A DNA stretch of 31,746 bases from Colivivens sp963594655 (GTDB taxonomy: Bacteria; Bacteroidota; Bacteroidia; Bacteroidales; Bacteroidaceae), in the NCBI GenBank assembly GCA_963594655.1, contig CAVBFD010000029.1:1-31746 (forward strand), given 5' to 3'. Of this stretch, positions 7,836 through 15,468 are shown piece by piece. Under the pieces are notes generated by a model. That model searched no databases. It saw only the letters and a program-made list of their open reading frames with translations, and was not told the DNA's origin. Position 1 is the stretch's first letter. Each line of letters starts with the position of its first letter. Both the position numbers and the translations under genes were made by a program.

Positions 7836-8558
7836 TTATCGGAGTTCCTCTGTCAGTCCGGCTATGTCGGTAAGAATCAGGGACGGTACAGTCTCATCTA
7901 CACTCTCGTCACTCCACCCCTTGCCTTTCATCCATATAGTCTGGCATCCGAGTGAACTGGCGGGAACAATGTCCTTGGAGAAGGAGTCGCCCACCACCAC
8001 GGTCTCCTCCGGGCGAAGTCCCAGGGCTTCTATGCCCAACCGGAATATCTGTGGGTCGGGCTTGCGCACGCCAACCACCGATGACTCTATAACGTCCTTG
8101 AAGAAATCGATGTCGAAGTCCTTCAATATGGTGTGGATATTGCCGTAGAAGTTGCTCACCAGCACCAGCGGATACTTTTCCGCCAGTGTCCTCACCACCT
8201 CACGGCTCACCTTCATCACATCAACCACATGCTGGTAGCACCTCAGCGCCACATGCTCGTGCGATGCCCTGCGGCACACATCTGCGGTCACCCAGAGTCC
8301 ATTCTCCGTGAGATACCGGGTCTCCAAGTCCGTCTTTATCCTGAGCAGTTCCAGGAAGTTGTGTTCTGGCTTGATGAGCGGAGTCTTCGCCAATGTCCGT
8401 TCCGCATACACATAACAATCACGGAACTGTCGCTTGCTCACAGGAATGTCCTCCTTCACGAATGCGTCCCAAAGCACTTCCGACCAGTGGACACTGTTGG
8501 TGTCCAGTGTCCCTCCATAGTCGAATATTATCCCCTTAACGGCTTCCTTTCTCAACAT
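7836..8558 (-). CDS. HAD-family hydrolase of the inositol-lipid cluster (possible phosphatidylinositol-phosphate phosphatase)
   Basis: A 240-residue haloacid-dehalogenase-fold protein. Motif I is FDYGGTLD (12-19) with nucleophile Asp13. Motif II is VSN (134-136), motif III Lys166 in RKPDP, and motif IV GDSFSKD (190-196) with Asp191 and Asp196. The residue two after the nucleophile, normally Asp in phosphatases, is Gly15. The start ATG lies inside the end of the CDP-alcohol phosphotransferase gene (23-nt overlap), and the fold begins at once, so the start is secure. By analogy with inositol-lipid loci in Bacteroides, it may remove the phosphate from a phosphatidylinositol phosphate made by its neighbour. 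That role is inferred from context; the missing second Asp leaves the chemistry open. Confidence 0.82.
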   Translation of the reverse strand: MLRKEAVKGIIFDYGGTLDTNSVHWSEVLWDAFVKEDIPVSKRQFRDCYVYAERTLAKTPLIKPEHNFLELLRIKTDLETRYLTENGLWVTADVCRRASHEHVALRCYQHVVDVMKVSREVVRTLAEKYPLVLVSNFYGNIHTILKDFDIDFFKDVIESSVVGVRKPDPQIFRLGIEALGLRPEETVVVGDSFSKDIVPASSLGCQTIWMKGKGWSDESVDETVPSLILTDIAGLTEELR

Positions 8559-9492
8559 CTTCGGTAAAGTTCTTGCTCATGCGCTCGTGAGTGAGTCGCA
8601 TGTGGATATAAATGACTGACATCACGGTTATCTCAAACAAAGGGTACAGACAGGGTTGGTCTGCCAGACAACTGACATAAAGCACGATGGCGCGTGTGTT
8701 GAATGTCAGAATATTGGTCCATTTCATCAGCGGCAGACTCTTCGCCCTGAACGCGTCACGGAAGTCCTGGGGGATGTCGCCGCCATACTTGCGCCGCAAC
8801 AGTGACATGAGCCGCTGGAACTGCGGTGTCTGTGCCTCCTGCCTCTTGGTGTACCTCACATAGAAAAAGAGGAAACCCTTCCACAACAGGTTTCCCTTCC
8901 ATGCGGTCTGGTCGTACAGTTCCTTTTGCTGACGGTAGTTGTCGAGTTCACTCCCCTTCTGTCCCTTCAGGAAGTAGAGGTGTACCTGACGGTAGTAGTC
9001 GGCAAGTCCCGACTGCGTGCCGTGGCAGAACAAGCCGGCTACAGCGCAAAGCACAAACGCCCACAAGCCCCAGTCGGTACCGCCTGTGAAAGGGATGGGC
9101 TGACCAAACATCCGGAACGCCAACGCCACATAGATACAGATGAACCACACGTCGCCAGCCGCACCGTCGAGTATGCGTCCGAGCCGTGTGGTCTTTCCTG
9201 TCATGCGCGCCAGTTGTCCGTCAGCACTGTCGTAGAAGTTGGCTATCATCAGCAGAGCCACTCCAACTATGTTCAGTACCAGTCCCCGAGGCGTGTCTGC
9301 CCTGTGGCAGAAGAACAACGCGGACATCGCCCCCAGTACCATTGAGATGACAGTCACCGTGTTGGGGTGTATGTCGAAGTGGTTGAAGAAGACCGCCCAA
9401 CGGTAACCTATCGGTCGGGTGAACACCACGTCGAGCCACTCCTCCGTGTCTGCCGACTTCAGTGTCGATTGCACTTTCTTTTTACTTGCCAT
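8536..9492 (-). CDS. CDP-alcohol phosphatidyltransferase family membrane enzyme (likely inositol-phospholipid synthase)
   Basis: About 318 residues from the ATG at 9492; an upstream in-frame TTG at 9534 is less likely. The enzyme family moves a phosphatidyl (or similar) group from a CDP-activated donor to an alcohol at the membrane. The signature is present as DG-x2-AR (residues 91-96), G105 and D109. After D109, however, the final Asp comes four residues later (D114, with G113 at the usual place), instead of three. Hydrophobic segments flank the motif and recur toward the C-terminus. With an inositol-phosphate synthase nearby and a HAD hydrolase overlapping downstream, the likely product is a phosphatidylinositol(-phosphate) or ceramide equivalent. 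The substrate is inferred, not seen. Confidence 0.85.
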   Translation of the reverse strand: MASKKKVQSTLKSADTEEWLDVVFTRPIGYRWAVFFNHFDIHPNTVTVISMVLGAMSALFFCHRADTPRGLVLNIVGVALLMIANFYDSADGQLARMTGKTTRLGRILDGAAGDVWFICIYVALAFRMFGQPIPFTGGTDWGLWAFVLCAVAGLFCHGTQSGLADYYRQVHLYFLKGQKGSELDNYRQQKELYDQTAWKGNLLWKGFLFFYVRYTKRQEAQTPQFQRLMSLLRRKYGGDIPQDFRDAFRAKSLPLMKWTNILTFNTRAIVLYVSCLADQPCLYPLFEITVMSVIYIHMRLTHERMSKNFTEDVEKGSR

Positions 9493-9514
9493 GATATTTC
9501 TCTGATTAGTAGTT

Positions 9515-10351
9515 TTAATTTTCCTTCTCGTCAACCAATGCCCCTATCGCCCCGGCGGCTTCCAGTCTGCACCTGGAGAAACTGGGCCAGTCGTTGAGGT
9601 CTATGAGGAAGACACCACCGTCCTTGACCACTATGCAGTCGCCTCCGTAGACGCTGAGTCCCACCGCCCTTGCTGCCGACTCACATACAGACCGCAGGTA
9701 ATCCTTGTCGAAACCGTAGCCCTGTGCCGTTCCGTTTCTCTGCTCCAGTCCGAACTTACTGTGTCCGTCTGCGGCGTAGTAGCAGTAGAAGAACGGTTGC
9801 TGTCCGCCTACCACCCCGTAGAACTTCAACAGGTCTCCGTCAAGATGACGTGAACAGACCACGGTCTTGTAGCCCTGCCGTCTCATCCAGTCGAGATGTT
9901 CCGCAGCCTCATCCGTAGTGTCAATGTACGACACATCATGGGGACTTTGTGAGAAACCGTCACCACGCTTCATCCATAAGGGGAAACCGGGAAACGGCAC
10001 GTCACTGTCCAAGTCAGCTACCGTAGTCGGCGGCACAGGAACACCACACTTCATCAGCAGCCTTGTCTGCTCCGCCCTGTCCCTACTCAGACCAACGGAC
10101 GCAGGACTGTTGAACACCTTGACTCCGGTGCGTTCCATCTCCCCAAGTATTCTGACCGTTGACTCTCGTCGTCCCATGGAGAAGACCGTGCTCACGCCCG
10201 TCTGCGGGCATGTCAGTTCCGTCTCCTTCATGAAACGCACCTCATGTCCCATGGACTTCACCCGGTCAGCCACCGCCTCCAGTATGGCTGCGTCCTTGTC
10301 CTCCATATTAGGAGAAAACTCCAGCGCGCGAAGTACGAACAGCACGTTCAT
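9515..10351 (-). CDS. ATP-grasp fold enzyme, resembling inositol-phosphate kinase (ITPK) or RimK-like ligases
   Basis: A 278-residue protein with an ATP-grasp layout. It has KVFNSPASV (78-86) before a lysine-bearing strand FPLWMKRGDGF (123-133), then DGDLLKFYGVVG (171-182), and the metal-binding end GGDCIVVK...FLIDLNDWPSF, with candidate ligands Asp238, Asp251 and Asn253. DGDLLKFYGVVG and IDLNDWPSF recall both RimK-type ligases and inositol-trisphosphate 5/6-kinases. It overlaps the nucleotidyltransferase by 4 nt (ATGA) and lies 22 nt before the CDP-alcohol enzyme, so translation is probably coupled. A role in adding phosphate or an amino acid to the inositol head group is a hypothesis from context. 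Confidence 0.75.
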   Translation of the reverse strand: MNVLFVLRALEFSPNMEDKDAAILEAVADRVKSMGHEVRFMKETELTCPQTGVSTVFSMGRRESTVRILGEMERTGVKVFNSPASVGLSRDRAEQTRLLMKCGVPVPPTTVADLDSDVPFPGFPLWMKRGDGFSQSPHDVSYIDTTDEAAEHLDWMRRQGYKTVVCSRHLDGDLLKFYGVVGGQQPFFYCYYAADGHSKFGLEQRNGTAQGYGFDKDYLRSVCESAARAVGLSVYGGDCIVVKDGGVFLIDLNDWPSFSRCRLEAAGAIGALVDEKEN

Positions 10352-11043
10352 CTCAGAAACTCCTCCGCTTTTTGTATGTCAGCCGCATGGTCCACATCCA
10401 GTATCTTGGAGAAGACACAAGCCCGGAGACGGAAGCCGTCCGCCACAAGCTGACGCTGGAAATTGCGCATACGCGACTGTCCCTCCTCAATGCAACGCCT
10501 GAGTGTGGCGAACACCTTGGAGTCGAGACAATAGATGCCCCCGGATATGTAATGGGTGTCCGTCCGCCTCTTGTCGTAGAACCCTGTGATGTTAAGTCCG
10601 CTGTCGGTCGCCACATACAGCGGTTTCTCGTCGTCAATGAAGTCCGTCACCGCCATCAGTCCGTCGTCCTCCGACACCCTGAATGCGTCGATGTACCTCC
10701 GGAACTCATCCTCACGGAATATGGTGTCCACGGTAGTGAGACAGAACTTGCCCTCTCCCAAGTAGGGGTAAAGCTCATAGAAGCTGTGCATAGAGCTTGG
10801 AGTGGTCTTTACCACCAGCCGTATGGGTCTGCCCTCCGTCTGGAGGTCACGTATATGTTGTTGGGTAAGTGGCGTAAGGTTGTTGGTGATGACCACAATC
10901 TCTTCCGCACCGTTGTCAGTGAAGATACGCACGAGCCGGTCAATCATAGCCTCACCGTTCAACCGAACGAGCGGCTTCGGGAGTTCCACTCCCTCCTGTG
11001 CCAGTCTCGACCCTTCCCCTGCTGCCAGTATCGCAAATTTCAT
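10348..11043 (-). CDS. Sugar/alcohol-phosphate nucleotidyltransferase
   Basis: A 231-residue single-domain nucleotidyltransferase. The nucleotide-binding start LAAGEGSRLA (6-15) and PKPLV (22-26) are clear. Asp106 in TTVDTIF is a likely metal ligand, and DVDHAAD (216-222) carries the second acidic pair. The short length without an extra C-terminal domain resembles CTP-dependent enzymes that activate inositol phosphate or phosphocholine rather than hexose-phosphate enzymes, but the base and substrate cannot be read from the sequence. Context suggests activation of inositol phosphate or another head-group component. It follows the flippase-like gene by 20 nt and overlaps the ATP-grasp gene by 4 nt. 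Confidence 0.8.
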   Translation of the reverse strand: MKFAILAAGEGSRLAQEGVELPKPLVRLNGEAMIDRLVRIFTDNGAEEIVVITNNLTPLTQQHIRDLQTEGRPIRLVVKTTPSSMHSFYELYPYLGEGKFCLTTVDTIFREDEFRRYIDAFRVSEDDGLMAVTDFIDDEKPLYVATDSGLNITGFYDKRRTDTHYISGGIYCLDSKVFATLRRCIEEGQSRMRNFQRQLVADGFRLRACVFSKILDVDHAADIQKAEEFLR

Positions 11044-11063
11044 ATCTTGTATTTCTTGTTTCC

Positions 11064-12140
11064 CTACTCTGTTCCACTCTCCTCGCTGTCACAGACATCC
11101 TTGGCACGGACACCAGTCCCCACCTTCATCAGCAGCATACCCACGGCCGTCCAGAACAGTTCACGTATCCTCACGATGATGGAGATGAACACCGCCACGG
11201 TCATCGCCTGTTTCAGGGTGAGCAGCACCCCACTGCCTCCGGTCATCTTCAACTGTACTGTGGACATCGCGAAGCCGCCCTCCCTTCCGCCTATCTGCAG
11301 CGGCATGAAGAAGAGGAGGTTGGCAAAGAGGGAGGTGAACGCCAGAATTATCAGCGCGTACATGAAGAGCTGCGGCATAGAACCCCACACATCCACGAGC
11401 CTCAACATGAAGAAGACCTCCAGCGACTGCAGTATCCTGCCCACATACTCCAACAGGAACGAGGCGAAGAAATTGACCTTCTTCTGCGACTGCAACTGAG
11501 CTATCTGCCGGTCGATGGTACACAGTTCCCCGGAGTGCTTGTCTATGAAGCTCTGTCCCCACTTGCGGCAACCGGGTATCTTGGCCACCAACTTCAGGAT
11601 TTTCACCACCATACCGTTGCGGTAACCGCGCACAAAGAGGTAGATGCCGGCAAGGGAGAAAAGCGCTACCAGCGGTAGGACCACTGCCATCCTGGTGTCG
11701 ACTGGGAAGAAGATGACGTACAGTACCGTAGCCGTGAGCCAGTACCAGAAATGCGAGAAGATGTGCATCATGGCAAAAAGCAGTACGGACGATGTGGCGC
11801 GCTCACGTCCGATGTAAGGCGTGAGTTCCATTATCTTGTAAGGCTCACCGCCCATCAGTCCCGCCGGAGTGGCGTAGTTGAGGGCGAAGCCGGTGACAGT
11901 GACCTTATAGAGTTTCCAGAGCGGCACATTACACTTGCCGCTGCCTTTGATGATGATGCGCCAAGTGAAGGTGTTCATCAGGTAGAGCAGCATCCACAGC
12001 AGCAGGATGGCTATGAGCCAATAGCCGGCGTGGCGGAGATGATTCCACATCTCCACAAAACTGACTTTGAAGGTCAGTATCATCACCACTATGGCCGCAA
12101 TGCCAAAGAGGAAGAAGATGTTTCTTGTCCTGGACTTCAA
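11064..12140 (-). CDS. Flippase-like integral membrane protein (LPG_synthase_TM/UPF0104 family)
   Basis: About 358 residues with a basic start (KSRTRN) and several hydrophobic membrane segments through the protein. It has the GGEPYK motif near residue 98 and a late IGGREGGFAMS segment, as in the LPG_synthase_TM family. Members lacking the catalytic synthase domain, like this one, are annotated as putative lipid flippases or glycolipid-associated proteins. The start appears to be TTG (12138-12140), with an AGAGAGG ribosome-binding site about 5-6 nt upstream; I found no in-frame ATG in the 60 nt before it. It lies first among the lipid-related genes of the operon, just after pdxA, so it may move or help build the inositol lipid. 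Confidence 0.78.
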   Translation of the reverse strand: MKSRTRNIFFLFGIAAIVVMILTFKVSFVEMWNHLRHAGYWLIAILLLWMLLYLMNTFTWRIIIKGSGKCNVPLWKLYKVTVTGFALNYATPAGLMGGEPYKIMELTPYIGRERATSSVLLFAMMHIFSHFWYWLTATVLYVIFFPVDTRMAVVLPLVALFSLAGIYLFVRGYRNGMVVKILKLVAKIPGCRKWGQSFIDKHSGELCTIDRQIAQLQSQKKVNFFASFLLEYVGRILQSLEVFFMLRLVDVWGSMPQLFMYALIILAFTSLFANLLFFMPLQIGGREGGFAMSTVQLKMTGGSGVLLTLKQAMTVAVFISIIVRIRELFWTAVGMLLMKVGTGVRAKDVCDSEESGTE

Positions 12141-12201
12141 TGTGCGCCTCTCTTTTATCAGTCCCTCATTAAACTGCCATATATATAATAAGGTGTGGTT
12201 G

Positions 12202-13302
12202 TCACAGCGTGTCCTCGTCGTTCACCTGGTCGAGCTTCAGCCTGTCGCTGTCGTCCCGCTTGTCGTAGTACTGTCTGCGCAGCGGATGGGCGTGCGCTGA
12301 GTCGTATGTCGCCCTGTTACGCACGATGTCGAGAGCGGTGTATACCGCATGGCGGAACGACTCCTCGTCAGCCTGTCCCTTGCCGGCTATGTCGTAGGCA
12401 GTGCCGTGGTCGGGCGAGGTGCGCACGATGGGCAGTCCCGCAGTGTAGTTGACCCCGTCGTTCATCGCAAGCAACTTGAACGGAGCCAGTCCCTGGTCGT
12501 GGTACATCGCCAGTATGGCGTCGAACTGCACGTAGTTGCCCGACCCGAAGAAACCGTCTGCCGCATAAGGGCCGAAGCAACGGATGCCCTTGTTGAACAT
12601 CTCGTTGATTGCCGGGGTTATCGTCTCCTGCTCCTCCGTACCTATCAGACCGCCGTCACCGCAGTGGGGGTTGAGCGACAGGACAGCTATGCGCGGGTTG
12701 TCGATGAGGAAGTCGCGCTTGAGCGAACGGTTGAGTATCGTCAGTTTCTCCTCTATCAGTTCCTTGGTAATCGCCGGAGCCACCTTACTAATGGGCAGGT
12801 GGGTAGTCGCAAGCGCCACCTTCATAGCCCCGTTCATCAGAATCATCAGAGCCTTGGCGCCGTTGCCGGCCTTCTCCTCGATGTACTCCGTATGGCCAGG
12901 AAAATGGAACTTGTCGCCCTGTATGGTGTTCTTGTTTATCGGAGCGGTCACCAGCACGTCGATGAGTCCCTCACGGTAGTCGGCAAGGGCATGTTCGAGG
13001 GCCACCAGTGCGGCGGTGCCTGCCTCTGCGGCGGGTTTTCCGAACTCAATCTTTATCTCCTCCTCACCGAAGCAGTTGACAAGGTTGAGTACATTGTCCT
13101 CCGCCTTCCCTGCATTGTCCTTCACCACGAAGTTGGTCGTGAGTTCCAGAGACTTCTTGTGGAATGTCGCCATCTTGGGCGATCCGTACACGACGGGAGT
13201 GCAGAGTTCCAGCATCTCGGGGTTCTCGAAGGTCTTGAGAATCACCTCATAGCCTACTCCGTTGATGTCTCCGTGTGTTATTCCTACTTTTATCTTTCGC
13301 AT
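12202..13302 (-). CDS. pdxA: 4-Hydroxythreonine-4-phosphate dehydrogenase
   Basis: NAD-dependent enzyme of the DXP-dependent pathway to pyridoxal 5'-phosphate. The 366-residue protein starts with GITHGDINGVG, the usual N-terminal motif. It also has LVTAPINK near 116-123, LSLNPHCGDGGLIGTEE (212-228), the substrate-side MYHDQGLAPFK, and the closing GLPIVRTSPDHGTAYDIAG. It starts 9 nt after the DUF4837 gene and is followed by the flippase-like gene. PLP is the cofactor of GlyA, encoded at the head of the same run, which may explain part of this grouping. Confidence 0.95.
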   Translation of the reverse strand: MRKIKVGITHGDINGVGYEVILKTFENPEMLELCTPVVYGSPKMATFHKKSLELTTNFVVKDNAGKAEDNVLNLVNCFGEEEIKIEFGKPAAEAGTAALVALEHALADYREGLIDVLVTAPINKNTIQGDKFHFPGHTEYIEEKAGNGAKALMILMNGAMKVALATTHLPISKVAPAITKELIEEKLTILNRSLKRDFLIDNPRIAVLSLNPHCGDGGLIGTEEQETITPAINEMFNKGIRCFGPYAADGFFGSGNYVQFDAILAMYHDQGLAPFKLLAMNDGVNYTAGLPIVRTSPDHGTAYDIAGKGQADEESFRHAVYTALDIVRNRATYDSAHAHPLRRQYYDKRDDSDRLKLDQVNDEDTL

Positions 13303-13311
13303 ATATCGAGT

Positions 13312-14424
13312 CTATTGGTTTTGGTTTTCTTTTTGTTCATTTCCCTCCGCCGGCCGCACAGCCGTAGCCTGGGGCAGACGCAGGGTGTAGAGTGCGGCTT
13401 CAAGTCTCCGTATCATCGTGCGCTTCATCTTCTCGGGGGCGTATACGAAGCCCTCGACCACAATCACACGGTTGTTTACCGTGTCCACTGTGGAGTGAGA
13501 CACGAACGGACCGCCCATCATGTCGTTCTCCATGTGCCACAGTCCCCTTGCCTCAAACACGTAGCGTCCCCTCACGCTCATCGGTTTCACCTGCACATAA
13601 TCGTGGTTGGTCGCCATGTACTGTCCCGGTTCCGCCCCCGGTATGTTGCGCCGCATGAAGGTGTCGCGCAGGGCGATGTACGCATGACGCGTGAACACCT
13701 TCTCCGACACGTAAGGATAACTGTAGACACAGATGTTCTGGATGGTCGCGAGTCCGTCGTTGGACGCCCATATAAAGTCGTCCCCCACCTTCATCTTCAA
13801 CAGGTCGTTGGGGATGAACAGCTCGCATCCGAACATCTTCTTGCACTGGCGGTAGAACTTGATGTTGTAGTCCTCCTCCAGTCTCGCCGCGTTGCGGTTG
13901 ATCTCCTCCGCCGAGAGGTTCTGGATGAATTGTTTTGTCTGCTCGGTGATGTAGGTGGAGATACTGTTGCCGTCCGGTCCCTTCACCGTGATTATGATCT
14001 GTGGGTCGGAGAACACGTTGCGCTCATACCGCATCTTAGGCATGGTTGTCTGCCTGTCCACCTCAATCTTTATGATGTTGCGGAAGATATTGGTTATGCG
14101 GTTGTAGCGGGCCGGAGTGATATGGCTCACGTGGAACATCGGCTCGGGCTGCGGCAACATCGGCACTTCTTTCTCCAGTACGGCGCGCATGGCCATACCC
14201 GCATAGCCCTGCCACAGGGAGTCCTCGCACACCACCATCACCTCATAGGGGTTTCCGCTCGACACGGGGGTGAGCAATGACCTGTGGTGCTTCTTCCTTG
14301 GCACGTCGGGATTGGTGGTGCAGGAGCATACCAGACAGACCGCCGCAAGACAAACGACGGTGAGTGTCATGTGTAAGGCGCGCAGGGGTGACAGTTTCCA
14401 GTTGTAGTGGGTGATGGGTCTCAT
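13312..14424 (-). CDS. DUF4837 family lipoprotein
   Basis: A 370-residue protein with a lipoprotein signal: a basic N-terminus, a hydrophobic core, and a lipobox ending at Cys35 (LVCSC). The body matches the DUF4837 family of Bacteroidetes, recognised by SSGNPYEVMVVCEDSLW and the repeated long beta/alpha segments, including EGFVYAPEKMKRTMIRRLEAALYTL near the end. Its function is unknown. It lies 12 nt after rlmN and 9 nt before pdxA, clearly inside the operon. The tail is Gln/Asn-rich and of low complexity. Confidence 0.8.
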   Translation of the reverse strand: MRPITHYNWKLSPLRALHMTLTVVCLAAVCLVCSCTTNPDVPRKKHHRSLLTPVSSGNPYEVMVVCEDSLWQGYAGMAMRAVLEKEVPMLPQPEPMFHVSHITPARYNRITNIFRNIIKIEVDRQTTMPKMRYERNVFSDPQIIITVKGPDGNSISTYITEQTKQFIQNLSAEEINRNAARLEEDYNIKFYRQCKKMFGCELFIPNDLLKMKVGDDFIWASNDGLATIQNICVYSYPYVSEKVFTRHAYIALRDTFMRRNIPGAEPGQYMATNHDYVQVKPMSVRGRYVFEARGLWHMENDMMGGPFVSHSTVDTVNNRVIVVEGFVYAPEKMKRTMIRRLEAALYTLRLPQATAVRPAEGNEQKENQNQ

Positions 14425-14436
14425 GGTGTGGGTGAA

Positions 14437-15468
14437 CTATTGGTTTTGTCGCTTGGTCGTAAGCAGTCCGCACGCGGCGTCGATGTCCTGTCCGCGTGAG
14501 GCGCGTATGGTAGTGTACAGTCCGTGGCGTGTCAGGTAGTCACGGAAGGCGGTCATCTTGGTCTGCGGTGACTCGTCGAGTTCCAAGTCCGGGATACGGT
14601 GGTAACGGATGAGGTTCACACGGCAGTCCAGTCCGGTGAGCAGACGCACGATTTCCTTGGCAAACAGAGTGGAGTCGTTCACACCGTCGAACATGGTGTA
14701 CTCGAACGACAACCGCCGCTGATGGCTCCAGTCGTACCGTCTCAGCAACGCCACGATCTCCTCTATGGGGAACTGCCGTTCCGCCGGCATGTAACGCGAC
14801 CGCTGCTCGTGTATCGGGAAGTGCATGCTCACCGCAAGGTGGCACTCGCTCTCCCGGAGGAACCGTTCGAGGTTTTTCTTCAGTCCCACAGTGGACACGG
14901 TGATTCGCCTGGGACTCCACGCCCAACCATAGTCGGCGGTGATGACACTTATCGCCTTCATCATGTTGTCGTAGTTGTCGAGCGGCTCGCCCTGTCCCAT
15001 GAACACGATGTTGGTCAGTGTCTCAGGCTTTTCGATGGAATATATCTGGTTGAGGATGTCGGTGACGGTGAGGCTGCCCTCGAATCCCTGTCTGCCTGTC
15101 TGGCAGAACATGCAGCCCATCTTGCACCCCACCTGGGTGGACACACAGAGCGTGGCGCGGTCGTGTTCGGGTATGTAGACAGTCTCCACATACTTGCCGT
15201 CTTCCGTAGGGAAGAGGTATTTCACCGTGCCGTCACCGGATGTCTGTGTCTCCACAGGGTCTACAGTCCCTATGGAGCAGTTCTCCTCCAGCAGTTCACG
15301 GTGGCGTTTGGATATGTTGGTCATGCCGTCGAAACTGCGTACGTTCTTCTGGTAGACCCACTGCGCTATCTGCTTGGCGGTAAACTTAGGCATGCCGAGT
15401 TCCAGAACCATGTCCTGAAGCTCGGCAATGTCCTTTCCCAATATGTTCCGCATCCCGTCTGTCACCAT
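14437..15468 (-). CDS. rlmN: Dual-specificity 23S rRNA/tRNA adenine C2 methyltransferase RlmN
   Basis: Radical SAM enzyme that methylates C2 of an adenine in 23S rRNA and certain tRNAs. The Cys triad C115-x3-C119-x2-C122 (GCKMGCMFCQTG) is intact, as are the GQGEPLDN motif (159-166), RRITVSTVG (187-195) and the methylated catalytic Cys333 in GQDIDAACGLL. At 343 residues it has the usual length. It overlaps glyA by 7 nt. An alternative in-frame ATG at 15453 (MRNILGK) would avoid the overlap and is also plausible. Confidence 0.94.
   Translation of the reverse strand: MVTDGMRNILGKDIAELQDMVLELGMPKFTAKQIAQWVYQKNVRSFDGMTNISKRHRELLEENCSIGTVDPVETQTSGDGTVKYLFPTEDGKYVETVYIPEHDRATLCVSTQVGCKMGCMFCQTGRQGFEGSLTVTDILNQIYSIEKPETLTNIVFMGQGEPLDNYDNMMKAISVITADYGWAWSPRRITVSTVGLKKNLERFLRESECHLAVSMHFPIHEQRSRYMPAERQFPIEEIVALLRRYDWSHQRRLSFEYTMFDGVNDSTLFAKEIVRLLTGLDCRVNLIRYHRIPDLELDESPQTKMTAFRDYLTRHGLYTTIRASRGQDIDAACGLLTTKRQNQ

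Noticed and set aside
12349..14280. Long plus-strand frame across pdxA and DUF4837
   Set aside because: Spans two real genes and their gap on the opposite strand, with no motif or promoter.
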